Below are positions 1 to 9,049 of a stretch of 64,000 bases of DNA, piece after piece. This DNA is from Murimonas intestini (GTDB lineage: Bacteria > Bacillota > Clostridia > Lachnospirales > Lachnospiraceae). Position 1 is the stretch's first letter. Every line of letters begins with the position of its first letter. The notes beneath the pieces were generated by a model, which was given only the letters and a program-made list of their open reading frames with translations, did no database searches and was not told the origin of the DNA. The stretch spans positions 1 to 64,000 of the forward strand of contig NZ_JANKBI010000012.1 in assembly GCF_024622195.1 (NCBI RefSeq), read 5' to 3'. Made by a program: the position numbers and the translations under genes.

Positions 1-52
1 ACATAATTGTTATTATGTAATACAAGGCGAAAACACATAATTGTTATTATGT
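1..52. repeat. Tandem 18-bp imperfect palindromes (operator-like)
   Basis: The 18-bp sequence ACATAATTGTTATTATGT occurs exactly at 1-18 and again at 35-52, a 34-bp period. Each copy is an inverted repeat with 7-bp arms (ACATAAT/ATTATGT) around TGTT. The repeats lie upstream of the polysaccharide operon and are cut by the window edge, so more copies may exist. Paired regulator operators are one reading; the tail of an AT-rich repeat region is another. Confidence 0.5.
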
Positions 53-223
53 TGTGTGGCAATTGAGAAGGCTTAGTTCTTATTCAGCTTATAGGATGTA
101 TCCATGCCGTCATTGTTAAAAACAGAAGCATAAATTTTCATTCCCAGATAGTGCTGGCACGCAATGACAGGGATCGATATGGAAGAAAATAATTTAATCT
201 TCTGTAAACTAAGGAGCTGTATT

Positions 224-1666
224 ATGTATTGGAGAATTTCAAATAGCTGGTTAAAACATGTAGATTTTATGGTTCTGGATTTAATTATTGTAGAAATATC
301 ATTTGCACTCTCTGTAATGGTGAGGTCTGGTTTTAAAGGTATCTATAATATAAATCTTTACAGGGAGATGTCTATAATCCTGTTTCTTGTTACTGTCTGT
401 GTAATATTTTTGACTGGAAATTACAGAAGTATCCTGAATAGAGGATATTTGAAAGAATTAAAGGCTACAGCCGGCCAGGTGGGATATGTAACTGCCTGTG
501 AAGGGCTGTACCTGTTTTTAACAAAACAGTCAGATGATTTTTCACGCATCTCTTTTTTTTGTTTTATCTTATTTTACTTTCTCCTTTTATACTCTATGCG
601 CTGTATATGGAAATGCTATCTGAAAAAATATGGCGGAGGTTTTGACAGAGGACGTGCGGTACTCATCATTGTATCATCGGATTTGGCTGCAGATATGGCT
701 GAACATTTGGAAAAAAGCTGCAGGAAGTCTATGAGGATAACAGGGATTGGGATAGTAGAAGAAGAAAACAAGATAAAGGCAGCAGGCGTTTATCCTGTAG
801 TAGCTTCGGGTAAGGAAGAGATACTGGAATATATTCAAAACCACTGGGTAGATGAAGTACTGGTACAGATTTCAGATAAAACAGAATATCCGGACAAACT
901 AATAAGGATATGCGGAGAGATGGGGGTGACGGTTCATTTCTGTCTGAATTTTCCCGGGAATGTGCATGACACGCAGATCCTGGAAAAGATATGCGGATAT
1001 CCTGTTATAACTACATGTATCAGGGCAGCGACTCCGCGTCAGGCTTTTCTTAAACGCTTGATGGATATTTGCGGAGGCATGGTTGGTACACTTCTCACAG
1101 GAATCATGCTTATCATTTTTGGCCCAATGATATATGTGGCGTCTCCCGGCCCTGTCTTTTTTTCACAGGATAGAATCGGAAAAGGCGGTAAAAAATTCAG
1201 AATATATAAATTCAGGAGCATGTATATGGATGCGGAGGAGAGAAAAAGAGAGCTTATGGAAAAAAATCAGATTGAGGGACATATGTTTAAGCTTGACGCT
1301 GACCCAAGAATAATTGGAAGCGGCCCCGATGGCACAAAGCATGGCCTGGGCTGGTTTATACGAAAGACCTCTATTGATGAATTCCCACAATTCTGGAATG
1401 TACTCAAGGGGGAGATGAGCCTGGTAGGCACCAGGCCTCCTACTGTGGATGAATGGGATAAATACGATTTCCATCATCGTGCAAGGATGGCAACTAAGCC
1501 CGGGATTACAGGGTTATGGCAGGTAAGCGGCAGAAACCGTATTACTGATTTTGAAAAGGTAGTTCAGCTGGATATGGAATATATCCAAAATTGGACATTA
1601 GGTGAAGATATAAAAATCCTTATCAGGACTTTAGGGGCCGTGGTAAAAGGCGATGGAGCGATGTGA
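224..1666 (+). CDS. Undecaprenyl-phosphate sugar phosphotransferase (polyprenyl glycosylphosphotransferase, WbaP/CpsE type)
   Basis: This is the priming enzyme of polysaccharide synthesis. Such enzymes move a sugar 1-phosphate from a UDP-sugar to undecaprenyl phosphate at the inner membrane face. The N-terminal third has several hydrophobic segments, a middle region resembles the nucleotide-binding-like part of this family, and another membrane helix (about residues 275-300) leads into the catalytic domain. That domain shows the family motifs: SPGPVFFSQDRIGKGGKKF, YKFRSM, TSIDEFPQFWNVLKGEMSLVGTRPP and KPGITGLWQVSGR. I chose ATG 224 because AAGGAG at 211-216 sits 7 nt upstream; the longer start at 164 has no comparable site. 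It is the first gene of the operon and is followed by UDP-glucose dehydrogenase. The sugar specificity cannot be read; glucose or galactose 1-phosphate is usual. Confidence 0.9.
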   Translation: MYWRISNSWLKHVDFMVLDLIIVEISFALSVMVRSGFKGIYNINLYREMSIILFLVTVCVIFLTGNYRSILNRGYLKELKATAGQVGYVTACEGLYLFLTKQSDDFSRISFFCFILFYFLLLYSMRCIWKCYLKKYGGGFDRGRAVLIIVSSDLAADMAEHLEKSCRKSMRITGIGIVEEENKIKAAGVYPVVASGKEEILEYIQNHWVDEVLVQISDKTEYPDKLIRICGEMGVTVHFCLNFPGNVHDTQILEKICGYPVITTCIRAATPRQAFLKRLMDICGGMVGTLLTGIMLIIFGPMIYVASPGPVFFSQDRIGKGGKKFRIYKFRSMYMDAEERKRELMEKNQIEGHMFKLDADPRIIGSGPDGTKHGLGWFIRKTSIDEFPQFWNVLKGEMSLVGTRPPTVDEWDKYDFHHRARMATKPGITGLWQVSGRNRITDFEKVVQLDMEYIQNWTLGEDIKILIRTLGAVVKGDGAM

Positions 1667-1725
1667 TAAATGTTAAATAATAATCTGTAAAGAAGCAGAT
1701 ATGGCAAATGAAAAGAGGAATTTAT

Positions 1726-2961
1726 ATGAAGCAATATAAAATAGCGGTTGCAGGAACAGGCTATGTAGGTTTATCTCTGGCATGCCTGCTCTCACAGCAC
1801 AATCATGTCGAAGCAGTAGATATCATCCAGGAAAAAGTTGATAAAATCAATCATCGTATCTCTCCACTGGCAGATAAGGAGATTGAAGAATATTTAAAAT
1901 ACCATGATTTAGACTTAAAAGCTACAGTTGATGGAAAGGCTGCATACAGGTCAGCAGATTTTGTGGTTATTACAACGCCTACTGATTATGATGAAGGCAA
2001 AGACTACTTTGATACCAGCTGCGTAGAGCAGGTGATTGAAACTGTCACAAAAGTAAACCCAGATGCAGTTATAGTCATTAAATCTACAGTACCTGTTGGC
2101 TATACAGAATATATCAGGAAAAAATATAAATTTGGAAATATAATTTTTAGTCCCGAATTTCTTCGGGAAGGGCGTGCATTATACGATAATCTTTATCCAA
2201 GCCGTATCATAGTGGGGCGTCCTTCTGATGATGAACATCTGGTTAATGCAGCAGAAACTTTTGCAGGACTGCTGCAGGATGGAGCAATTAAAAAGAATAT
2301 CCCGGTATTGTTTACAGGATCAACTGAAGCAGAGGCGATAAAGCTGTTTGCCAATACATTTTTGGCAATGAGAGTAAGCTATTTTAATGAAGTGGATACA
2401 TTTGCAGAAATACGCGGGCTAAACACGGCACAAATTATTGAAGGAATCAGCCTTGACCCGCGTATTGGTTCACACTATAACAATCCATCCTTTGGATATG
2501 GAGGATATTGTCTGCCTAAGGACACGAAACAGCTGCTGGCAAATTACCATGACGTGCCTGAAAATATTATAAAGGCAGTGGTGGATGCTAATCGGACCAG
2601 AAAAGATTTTATCGCGGAGCGTGTCTTTGATAAGGCAGCAGCTCATTCTGAAAAAAGTGCGGGAACCAGGAATAAAAATGTTGTGGTAGGTGTGTATCGT
2701 CTCGCCATGAAAGCTGAAAGTGATAACTTCCGGCACAGCAGTATACAGGGAGTTATTAAAAGACTCAGGGATAAAGGCGCAAAGGTTATTATATATGAAC
2801 CTTCACTGGAAGACGGCAGTGTGTTTTTAGAAAATGAGGTTATCAATGACTGGGCAGTGTTCCGGGATGAGGCAGATACTATAATTGCCAACAGATATAA
2901 TGATGAACTGGATGAAGTAATTGATAAAGTCTATACACGGGACTTATACTGCAGAGATTAG
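1726..2961 (+). CDS. ugd: UDP-glucose 6-dehydrogenase
   Basis: The enzyme oxidises UDP-glucose to UDP-glucuronate with two NAD+ in the cytosol. Visible signatures are the N-terminal dinucleotide-binding loop GTGYVG (residues 10-15), the SPEFLREG motif, the central KLFANTFLAMRVSYFNE helix, and the catalytic-cysteine motif GYGGYCLPKD with Cys262. The C-terminal UDP-binding domain has GVYRLAMKAESDNFR, typical of the short Firmicute enzymes. ATG 1726 is preferred over 1708 because AGAGGAA lies just upstream and the protein then begins directly at the Rossmann fold. The gene's place inside the cluster suggests the polymer contains glucuronic acid or a sugar derived from it. Length, 411 residues, is normal. 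Confidence 0.93.
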   Translation: MKQYKIAVAGTGYVGLSLACLLSQHNHVEAVDIIQEKVDKINHRISPLADKEIEEYLKYHDLDLKATVDGKAAYRSADFVVITTPTDYDEGKDYFDTSCVEQVIETVTKVNPDAVIVIKSTVPVGYTEYIRKKYKFGNIIFSPEFLREGRALYDNLYPSRIIVGRPSDDEHLVNAAETFAGLLQDGAIKKNIPVLFTGSTEAEAIKLFANTFLAMRVSYFNEVDTFAEIRGLNTAQIIEGISLDPRIGSHYNNPSFGYGGYCLPKDTKQLLANYHDVPENIIKAVVDANRTRKDFIAERVFDKAAAHSEKSAGTRNKNVVVGVYRLAMKAESDNFRHSSIQGVIKRLRDKGAKVIIYEPSLEDGSVFLENEVINDWAVFRDEADTIIANRYNDELDEVIDKVYTRDLYCRD

Positions 2962-3005
2962 AAAAATCTGCAAGTGTACTTGTATAAAACAGGAGGGATG
3001 CAGAG

Positions 3006-3461
3006 ATGAAATTGTGTTTTGCAGCATCTTCGGGAGGACATCTGGAAGAAATCATGTGTCTGCACAATATTGTCTGTAACCATGAATCATTTTTATTAAC
3101 AGAAAAAAATGAGTTAGGTTTAAATGGAAAATGGAAAAATGTGTGGTTTGTGGAGCAGATTAACAGGAAAGAAAAGGGAGCCGCAGTCAAGCTGATTAAA
3201 AATTTTATAATTTCGTTTCGTGTTCTGCACAGAGAAAAACCAGACTGCATAATTTCTACAGGCGCTCTGGCAGCGTTTCCAATCTGCCTGATCGGAAAGA
3301 TAATGAGAAAGAAAATCATATATATAGAATCCTTCGCAAGAGTTGATAAGCCATCCCTGACCGGACGGTATATGAAATACATAGCAGATCTGTTTTTAGT
3401 ACAGTGGCCTGAGATGCTGGAGTTTTATCCAAGAGCAGAATATGTTGGAAGAATATTTTGA
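3006..3461 (+). CDS. PssD/Alg14-like glycosyltransferase membrane subunit
   Basis: This 151-residue protein resembles the Alg14/PssD/CpsF family, the membrane-anchoring and acceptor-binding half of a split GT-B glycosyltransferase. The start MKLCFAASSGGHLEEIMCL carries the family's SSGGH loop, and the segment CIISTGALAAFPICLIGKIMRKKIIYIESFARVDKPSLTG is the typical IE(S/T)xARV region. An AGGAGG-like site precedes the ATG. The partner subunit follows after 18 bp, as these pairs usually do. Together they probably add the second sugar to the lipid-linked primer; in streptococcal and rhizobial systems this is galactose or glucuronic acid. Ugd next door makes glucuronic acid plausible, which is inference. 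Confidence 0.88.
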   Translation: MKLCFAASSGGHLEEIMCLHNIVCNHESFLLTEKNELGLNGKWKNVWFVEQINRKEKGAAVKLIKNFIISFRVLHREKPDCIISTGALAAFPICLIGKIMRKKIIYIESFARVDKPSLTGRYMKYIADLFLVQWPEMLEFYPRAEYVGRIF

Positions 3462-3479
3462 AATCAGAGGTAAACAAAA

Positions 3480-3965
3480 ATGATATTTGTAACAGTTGGT
3501 ACTCAAAAATTTCAGTTAAACAGGCTGCTGGCTTCGATAGATGGATTAGTTGAGAAAGGCATTATCGAAGATACTGTATTTGCGCAGACAGGCAATTCAA
3601 CTTATGCTCCTAAGCATTATCAGTCCCAACGTTTTTTGAACAGAGATGAGTTTTTGAAAACTATAAAATCATGCAATCTATTAATAACACACAGCGGGGT
3701 TGGAACAATTATAGAGGGACTGAACTTTGGAAAACCAGTGATCGTATTTCCGCGAAGAAAAGAATACGGAGAACATGTTGATGATCATCAGCTGCAGATT
3801 GCAGAGGCATTTGAAAAGAAAAACTACATATTAGTCTGCAGGGAAGAAGATCAGCTGGAAAAAGTTATTAAGTCATCTGAGAAAAAGATTTTCGAAAAAT
3901 ATGTATCCGGGCAGAAAGCAGTTGTTGAGAGGATTGAAAAGTTTCTGGAGACAATAGAAGATTAA
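3480..3965 (+). CDS. PssE/Alg13-like glycosyltransferase catalytic subunit
   Basis: This 161-residue protein matches the C-terminal nucleotide-sugar-binding half of GT28 enzymes (Alg13/PssE/CpsG). It starts with MIFVTVGTQKFQLNRLL, the family hallmark VTVGTQ followed by F-x-RLL. The later block SGVGTIIEGLNFGKPVIVFPRRKEYGEHVDDHQLQIA is the donor-binding GxGTIxE and hDdHQ region. It should act as a heterodimer with the PssD-like protein encoded just upstream, docking at the cytoplasmic membrane face. The next glycosyltransferase begins 15 bp after its stop, so these genes are almost certainly cotranscribed. Confidence 0.9.
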   Translation: MIFVTVGTQKFQLNRLLASIDGLVEKGIIEDTVFAQTGNSTYAPKHYQSQRFLNRDEFLKTIKSCNLLITHSGVGTIIEGLNFGKPVIVFPRRKEYGEHVDDHQLQIAEAFEKKNYILVCREEDQLEKVIKSSEKKIFEKYVSGQKAVVERIEKFLETIED

Positions 3966-3980
3966 TATTTGGAGATACAA

Positions 3981-4952
3981 ATGAAAAAAATCAGTATTGT
4001 TATTCCTGTATACAACAGTGAAAAGTATTTAAATAAATGCCTGGATTCAATCTTAAGGCAAACCATGCAGGATTATGAAGTAATTATCGTAAATGACGGG
4101 TCAGACGACAATTCTCAGAGTATTATTTGCGAATATGCCAGCAGGTATCCCGGATTGTTCACCTTCACAAATGTAGAAAACGGAGGACAGGGAAGGGCCC
4201 GCAATTTGGGCATACACATGACATCTGGGGAGTATATCGTTTTTATAGATTCAGACGATTATATTGCACCCGAAATGTTAGAGGTACTTTATCATAGGGC
4301 GAAAGAAAAAAATGCGGATATGGTTGTCTGCAACTATATAATCGTCCATGAAAATGGAGATAAAGAAGAAGTCATATCCAAGAAATTTATGAGTCAGAAA
4401 GATATGTTTATTGATCCTGATGTATCACCGTGCAACAAGATCTACCGGGGAGAGATGCTGCGCAATAGTGACATACATTTTCCGGAAAAAGTTTTCTATG
4501 AGGATACCGCGTTTTATTTGAAATTGCTTCCTGATCTCGGCACCATAATATCAGTAGATGATTTTCTTTATTATTATGTTATTCATGGAAATTCCTCTAC
4601 ACATGGGGAACAGGATTGCCGGGTAAAGCATATTTTTTACGTTATGGACGACGTACTTAAATATTATGTTAATACTAATAATTTTTATAAGTTCTACTAT
4701 GAGCTTGAATATGCATATGTAAAAATTTTATTATGCAGTTCTATGGGACGTATATGCAGGGTTAAGGATAAGCACTTCAGAAAGAAAATGCAGAAAGAAA
4801 CTTTATATAAAGTAAATTCCAGGTTTCCGGACTATAGGAAGAACCCTTATCTGAAACATGGTTTAAAGGCATTTTATATGAAACATGCGGCTTTATGGAA
4901 TATATCAGGATGCACTTTTTTAATGAGAAATCTTAAAATACATCAAATATGA
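3981..4952 (+). CDS. Family 2 glycosyltransferase
   Basis: A GT2 (GT-A fold) enzyme: the N-terminus ISIVIPVYNSEKYLNKCLDS, the NDGSDDNS motif, the NGGQGRARNLG loop and the metal-binding IDSDDYI are all present within the first 110 residues. It probably adds one sugar to the lipid-linked repeat unit. ATG 3981 is chosen because GGAG at 3971-3974 is correctly spaced; the TTG twelve bases upstream overlaps that site and is unlikely to be used. The C-terminal third is lysine- and aromatic-rich and may lie on the membrane, but no clear transmembrane helix is seen. Donor and acceptor cannot be told from sequence. Confidence 0.88.
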   Translation: MKKISIVIPVYNSEKYLNKCLDSILRQTMQDYEVIIVNDGSDDNSQSIICEYASRYPGLFTFTNVENGGQGRARNLGIHMTSGEYIVFIDSDDYIAPEMLEVLYHRAKEKNADMVVCNYIIVHENGDKEEVISKKFMSQKDMFIDPDVSPCNKIYRGEMLRNSDIHFPEKVFYEDTAFYLKLLPDLGTIISVDDFLYYYVIHGNSSTHGEQDCRVKHIFYVMDDVLKYYVNTNNFYKFYYELEYAYVKILLCSSMGRICRVKDKHFRKKMQKETLYKVNSRFPDYRKNPYLKHGLKAFYMKHAALWNISGCTFLMRNLKIHQI

Positions 4953-4962
4953 GGACTAGTGT

Positions 4963-5529
4963 ATGAGCTGCTGGAAACTAAAAGAAGTAAAAAAATTAAT
5001 ACAGAAGACAGTATTTTTTTGTCTGCCATTCTCTGACATGCGAAGCAGATTTATTAAAAGACATCACATATTTTTTAAATGCGGTGAAAATTTATTTTAT
5101 CAGCCCAGAAAAATTCCAATGGATCCTAAATTGATCAAAATACATAATAACGTAGTCGTTTCTGCTGATGTCAGGTTTATAACACATGATGTGATACATT
5201 TATTAATGCGAAATATAGATCCGGATCTCTCTGTACAGCATCTTGGATGTATTGAAATTTTTGACAATTGTTTTATAGGGGCCGGTGCCCAGATTTTAGG
5301 GGGTGTCAGCATTGGCCCTAATGCCATTGTCGCCGCCGGAGCAGTAGTTACTAAAGATGTATTGCCAGGAACAATTGCAGCAGGTATCCCGGCACGGAAG
5401 GCAGGTACCTTTGAAAATCTGAAGGCAAAACGGAGAGCAGAATGTGAGAAGATCAAGGCTGCCGGGATGGATAACCGAACAGAATATGAGTGGAGGAAAT
5501 TTGACAGAAAACATAAACAGGAAAGGTAA
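4963..5529 (+). CDS. Hexapeptide-repeat (left-handed beta-helix) acyltransferase
   Basis: The C-terminal part has the imperfect hexapeptide repeats of the left-handed beta-helix family (IFDNCFIGAGAQIL, GVSIGPNAIVAAGAVVTK) ending in the conserved AAGIPARKAG turn. This architecture is that of acetyl-CoA-dependent O-acetyltransferases. Upstream, HNNVVVSADVRFITHD supplies the usual active-site histidine region. At 188 residues it is normal for the family. Within this operon it most likely O-acetylates a sugar of the repeat unit, a common modification of clostridial capsules. GAGG precedes the ATG. The following glycosyltransferase starts 4 bp after its stop. Confidence 0.85.
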   Translation: MSCWKLKEVKKLIQKTVFFCLPFSDMRSRFIKRHHIFFKCGENLFYQPRKIPMDPKLIKIHNNVVVSADVRFITHDVIHLLMRNIDPDLSVQHLGCIEIFDNCFIGAGAQILGGVSIGPNAIVAAGAVVTKDVLPGTIAAGIPARKAGTFENLKAKRRAECEKIKAAGMDNRTEYEWRKFDRKHKQER

Positions 5530-5533
5530 TCAG

Positions 5534-6457
5534 ATGACTACATCAGTTATATTGTCGTGTTACAACGGGAGTAAATATATTATTGAGCAGCTGGAATCAC
5601 TGCGCAGACAGACGAGGATACCGGATGAAGTAATTATTGCAGATGACTGTTCTTCTGATGAAACCGTCCGGAAAATCAGAGAATATACAGACAGATATAA
5701 ATTAGATAAATGGAAAATATATGTGAATAAACATAATAAAGGCTGGCGCTGTAATTTTATCCATAGTTTTGCTTTGGCGTCCTCAGACATTATTTTTCCA
5801 TGCGACCAGGATGATATCTGGAATCCTGAGAAGATCGAAATGATGGCATCAGTTATGGAGAAGCATCCTGAAATTGGAGTACTTGTTTCAAATTTTAAAG
5901 TACTCAACTATGTTCCGGAAACTAAGATTCCGGGTGTATACGCTATGAAATATGATAACAGTCTGGAAAAGATAGAATTTACTTCCAGATTTATGAATAT
6001 AAGGCGTCCGGGCTGTGTTTATGGTTTTAAGTCAGAATTTATGGGTTTAATCAAACAAATATGGACAGAGAACCAGTCACATGACGCTTTGCTGTGGCGG
6101 TTAGGCATGATTACAGATTCACTCTATTTATATTGTTTTGAGTCAATAAAATGGCGCCGCTTTGAAGGCTGTGCGACATTTAATACCTTAGATAACTGGG
6201 AGGAAAGAAAAAAAGAGTATGCAGGATGGATTGAACAGTGTACGTTCTTTGAAAAATGGTTAAGCAAAAGAGATATAGAAGGTAAGGCTTATAAAATTAA
6301 AACTGTAAGGAAATGCAGGAAAGCAGCGGAACTAATATTCAGGATAAAGGAAAAAAACAGAATCCAGGACTACATGATGCTTACTTTATATGGGAATTTA
6401 TTTGCAAATCCTAAAAGTGTCTATAAAGAGATATACCAGTTACTGCGTCATAAGTAA
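5534..6457 (+). CDS. Family 2 glycosyltransferase (rhamnosyltransferase-like)
   Basis: A GT2 enzyme of 307 residues. The N-terminus TTSVILSCYNGSKYIIEQLESLRRQT, the ADDCSSDETV motif and the metal-binding PCDQDDIWNP motif are typical of the subgroup often called rhamnosyl- or alpha-L-glycosyltransferases. I place the start at ATG 5534, after AGGAAAGG, because upstream in-frame codons overlap the acyltransferase and do not resemble the family. Gene order suggests it extends the repeat unit. The donor sugar is unknown: no dTDP-rhamnose genes are in the window, so that precursor would have to come from elsewhere if used. Confidence 0.87.
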   Translation: MTTSVILSCYNGSKYIIEQLESLRRQTRIPDEVIIADDCSSDETVRKIREYTDRYKLDKWKIYVNKHNKGWRCNFIHSFALASSDIIFPCDQDDIWNPEKIEMMASVMEKHPEIGVLVSNFKVLNYVPETKIPGVYAMKYDNSLEKIEFTSRFMNIRRPGCVYGFKSEFMGLIKQIWTENQSHDALLWRLGMITDSLYLYCFESIKWRRFEGCATFNTLDNWEERKKEYAGWIEQCTFFEKWLSKRDIEGKAYKIKTVRKCRKAAELIFRIKEKNRIQDYMMLTLYGNLFANPKSVYKEIYQLLRHK

Positions 6458-6526
6458 GGAAGAAATCGTAACTATTCAGCCAGTCTGTGCATTTGCAGGA
6501 AATATATAATTAACGGAGATATAAAA

Positions 6527-7885
6527 ATGAGGTTTATTAACACAGTTAAAATTCCAAAGATAAACTGGAGAGCATTAAGGCACGGACAAATAAGCTTTAG
6601 GATGATCGCAAATTTATTTATAATCAGCCTGCTTATTATACCTTCGTATTTTGGCATAAGAATCGGATTTTTTGATTTGACGGCGCTTAGGGTTATCGAA
6701 ATTCTATTATACTTTTCAATATTCTCAAGCGGCAGAAAACGTCAGGAGTTTATATCTCTTTTAAAGCATTGTAAACACATAGTATGGATAGCATTATACG
6801 CAGTTATTGTGATTTATACGAATTTGTTTCATTTGAGTCTTAATACAATATTTTACTGGTTTACAAATGTTTTTATGGTACTTTTTGCCGTCATGTATTT
6901 GCTGAGGTATGAATATTCACCGGAGCAGTTTCTTTCTCTCATATACAAATGTTTATTGTTCGTCTGTTTATTGAGTCCGCTGGAGCTTGTTATAGGAAAA
7001 TCGCCATTTTTGTACTTGAATACTCTTGGCAAAGAGGTAGGCAGCGTACAGCGGTTTGATGCAATGCGTATTAAAGGACCCTGTTGGGAGACAAATTCAT
7101 ATGGTTTATATTTAATGATCTTTTTTCCTTTTATCTGTTACGATGTCAGGCAGAAAAAGATAGATCTGTGCAGCCAGCCGCTGCTTTTGGTACTTTTTAT
7201 AGTAAACATTTTTCTGACCGGCGCAAGGCTTGCCATAGGTCAATTGGCGCTTTCCGTATTTCTGATTCTGATCCTGTCAGGAAAAAAAGAGGTAAAGAAG
7301 GCGTTGTTATTTGCCGGGGTATTTATGCCTGCAGTTTTACTGTTTTTAATCATATTCAGGGACGGGATGGCCCAGGGAATCTGGAGGACGATTTTTAGCG
7401 CTGTTGATTTCATATTTAATACAGATTATTCAGTGAGATTCGGTGCACAGGCCGATATTCTGGAGGACAGTGCATATTACCGTGAGCTGTTGTTTAACAA
7501 CACTATTTTAAAAAACTGGCCTGACCCTCTGCTGGGAAGGGGAGGGGCTTTTAATTTCCACTTGTACATTGAGGGGTATGACATTAAATCTATTGATAAT
7601 TTTTATGTTGCCCAATATGTAACATACGCCTGGCCCGGACTCATAGCATGGATATTTATGTCGGTATCTTATTTTACAGATTCTGTAAAAAAGGCAGTTA
7701 AAAATATAAATCTGGCCAAACTTTTTGCAATATGCTGGATTTGCTATTTTATTGGTTTATGGTATCTGGACCAATTGCAGACATTTCCGTTAATGATGAT
7801 ATTTTTTGCATTGGAAGATAGTATTACTGCAAAGAGTAAAAGATCCACTTTATTTGAAAAATATGACAGCAGTTTAGCAGAATAG
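6527..7885 (+). CDS. Wzy-like polysaccharide polymerase
   Basis: A hydrophobic 452-residue protein with about ten or more predicted membrane segments and a long, mostly extracytoplasmic loop (roughly residues 280-350, FSAVDFIFNTDYSVRFGAQADIL onward). This is the usual layout of O-antigen/capsule polymerases, which join lipid-linked repeat units outside the membrane. The segments LFIVNIFLTGARLAIGQLAL and GPCWETNSYGLYLMI resemble the Wzy family, where sequence conservation is always poor. It is the only polymerase candidate in a cluster that also has a Wzx flippase, so the pathway is probably Wzx/Wzy-dependent. ATG 6527 follows a GGAG at fair spacing. Confidence 0.8.
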   Translation: MRFINTVKIPKINWRALRHGQISFRMIANLFIISLLIIPSYFGIRIGFFDLTALRVIEILLYFSIFSSGRKRQEFISLLKHCKHIVWIALYAVIVIYTNLFHLSLNTIFYWFTNVFMVLFAVMYLLRYEYSPEQFLSLIYKCLLFVCLLSPLELVIGKSPFLYLNTLGKEVGSVQRFDAMRIKGPCWETNSYGLYLMIFFPFICYDVRQKKIDLCSQPLLLVLFIVNIFLTGARLAIGQLALSVFLILILSGKKEVKKALLFAGVFMPAVLLFLIIFRDGMAQGIWRTIFSAVDFIFNTDYSVRFGAQADILEDSAYYRELLFNNTILKNWPDPLLGRGGAFNFHLYIEGYDIKSIDNFYVAQYVTYAWPGLIAWIFMSVSYFTDSVKKAVKNINLAKLFAICWICYFIGLWYLDQLQTFPLMMIFFALEDSITAKSKRSTLFEKYDSSLAE

Positions 7886-7900
7886 GATGATGGTTTATTA

Positions 7901-9049
7901 ATGAGAAAAATATTATATATAAATCTTAGTTTTATGAATTATCAGAATAAGACCCTTGCTCAGCTGCACAGTTTTGAACGTGCAGGATTTTTAACATATG
8001 CAGGGACAATGGAGAGAAGGCAGGAATATGTAGTACAAACCATTTTTGAAGTAAGGCAGGGAAGGGCAGGAAGAGAGGTTGCCCATTGGGAATATGATGC
8101 AGCCTTATTCAAAACCAGAAGCAGGATTTATCTTTCTGATGTATTTAAACATTTTAACGGGTGGATAACAGAAAATAAAATTGAATTAGTCTATATACGC
8201 CGTCTGCTTCAGAGAATATTTTTTAGCGATAAATTCTTCAGGGCCATGAAAAATTCAGCAAAAGTCATTTACGAATTGCCTACATATCCATTAGACCCAA
8301 GTGACAGACTGTCAGACCGTTTTAATGAAAGAGTAGAGATGATGTATTTTAAACTCTTTGTTGAACCAGGGTTAGATCTTGTAGCAGTCTGTCTTCAAAA
8401 AGATTGTGTCCTCCCTGAAAAATACCTGCCGTTTTCTAATGGTATAGATGCCCAAAGGTACAAGCCCGGAAAAATACCAGAACTGAAAGAAGAATTCAGA
8501 TGTATAGCCTTTGCACATGTCAGGTATTGGCACGGCTATGAACGTGTTATTGAAGGGATTAAAAAATACCAGGGGCCATACACTTTAAGATTTGACATTT
8601 ATTCTAATGAGAATAATACCACAGAAGAATTAAAAAAAGCGGCAGCGGAATATGGGCTTATGGACAATATTGTATTGCATGAAGCAGTTCCGCTGGAAGA
8701 GATGTCCGGCGCCGCTGCAGGCTGCCACATAGGCATTGGAGGGCTGGCGTACCACAAACGTGGCGCTGCCCTGGATACGTCATTAAAAAGTAAAGAATAT
8801 GCAGCATTAGGCTTACCTTTTATCTATGAAGTGCCGGATATGTCCATCAATGAAAACTGGCCTTATCATTTCAGGATCCCTCAGGATGATACACCCATTG
8901 ATTTTGAAAAGGTCATCCTCTGGTACAAATCATTGCCTCCAGATTACAAGGTAAAGATGCATGAATTTGCTGCTGCCTATCTGCAGTATGATACAGAAGT
9001 GAGAGATATCAAAAATAGATTGTTTAAATCAGACAGGAGCATTAATTGA
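7901..9049 (+). CDS. GT-B type glycosyltransferase (GT1/GT4-like)
   Basis: A 382-residue cytosolic protein with the two-lobed layout of GT-B enzymes. The C-terminal half has the linker FSNGIDAQRYKPGK, a typical GT4 junction, followed by donor-domain features (RCIAFAHVRYWHGYERVIEGIKKY, then VLHEAVPLEEMSGAAAGCHIGIGGLAYHKRG and SLKSKEYAALGLPFIYE). In that last stretch the E-x(7)-E signature of many GT4 enzymes is degenerate. Its stop overlaps the next gene's TTG start by 4 nt, so the two are translationally coupled. It presumably adds one sugar of the repeat unit; no donor can be assigned. Confidence 0.8.
   Translation: MRKILYINLSFMNYQNKTLAQLHSFERAGFLTYAGTMERRQEYVVQTIFEVRQGRAGREVAHWEYDAALFKTRSRIYLSDVFKHFNGWITENKIELVYIRRLLQRIFFSDKFFRAMKNSAKVIYELPTYPLDPSDRLSDRFNERVEMMYFKLFVEPGLDLVAVCLQKDCVLPEKYLPFSNGIDAQRYKPGKIPELKEEFRCIAFAHVRYWHGYERVIEGIKKYQGPYTLRFDIYSNENNTTEELKKAAAEYGLMDNIVLHEAVPLEEMSGAAAGCHIGIGGLAYHKRGAALDTSLKSKEYAALGLPFIYEVPDMSINENWPYHFRIPQDDTPIDFEKVILWYKSLPPDYKVKMHEFAAAYLQYDTEVRDIKNRLFKSDRSIN

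Noticed and set aside
1..52. CRISPR array
   Set aside because: Only two copies, 18-bp repeats and a 16-bp spacer; no cas genes in the window. Operator-like repeats fit better.
7084..7398. 104-codon frame inside the Wzy-like gene
   Set aside because: Overlaps a membrane protein gene in another frame and has no ribosome site or family resemblance.
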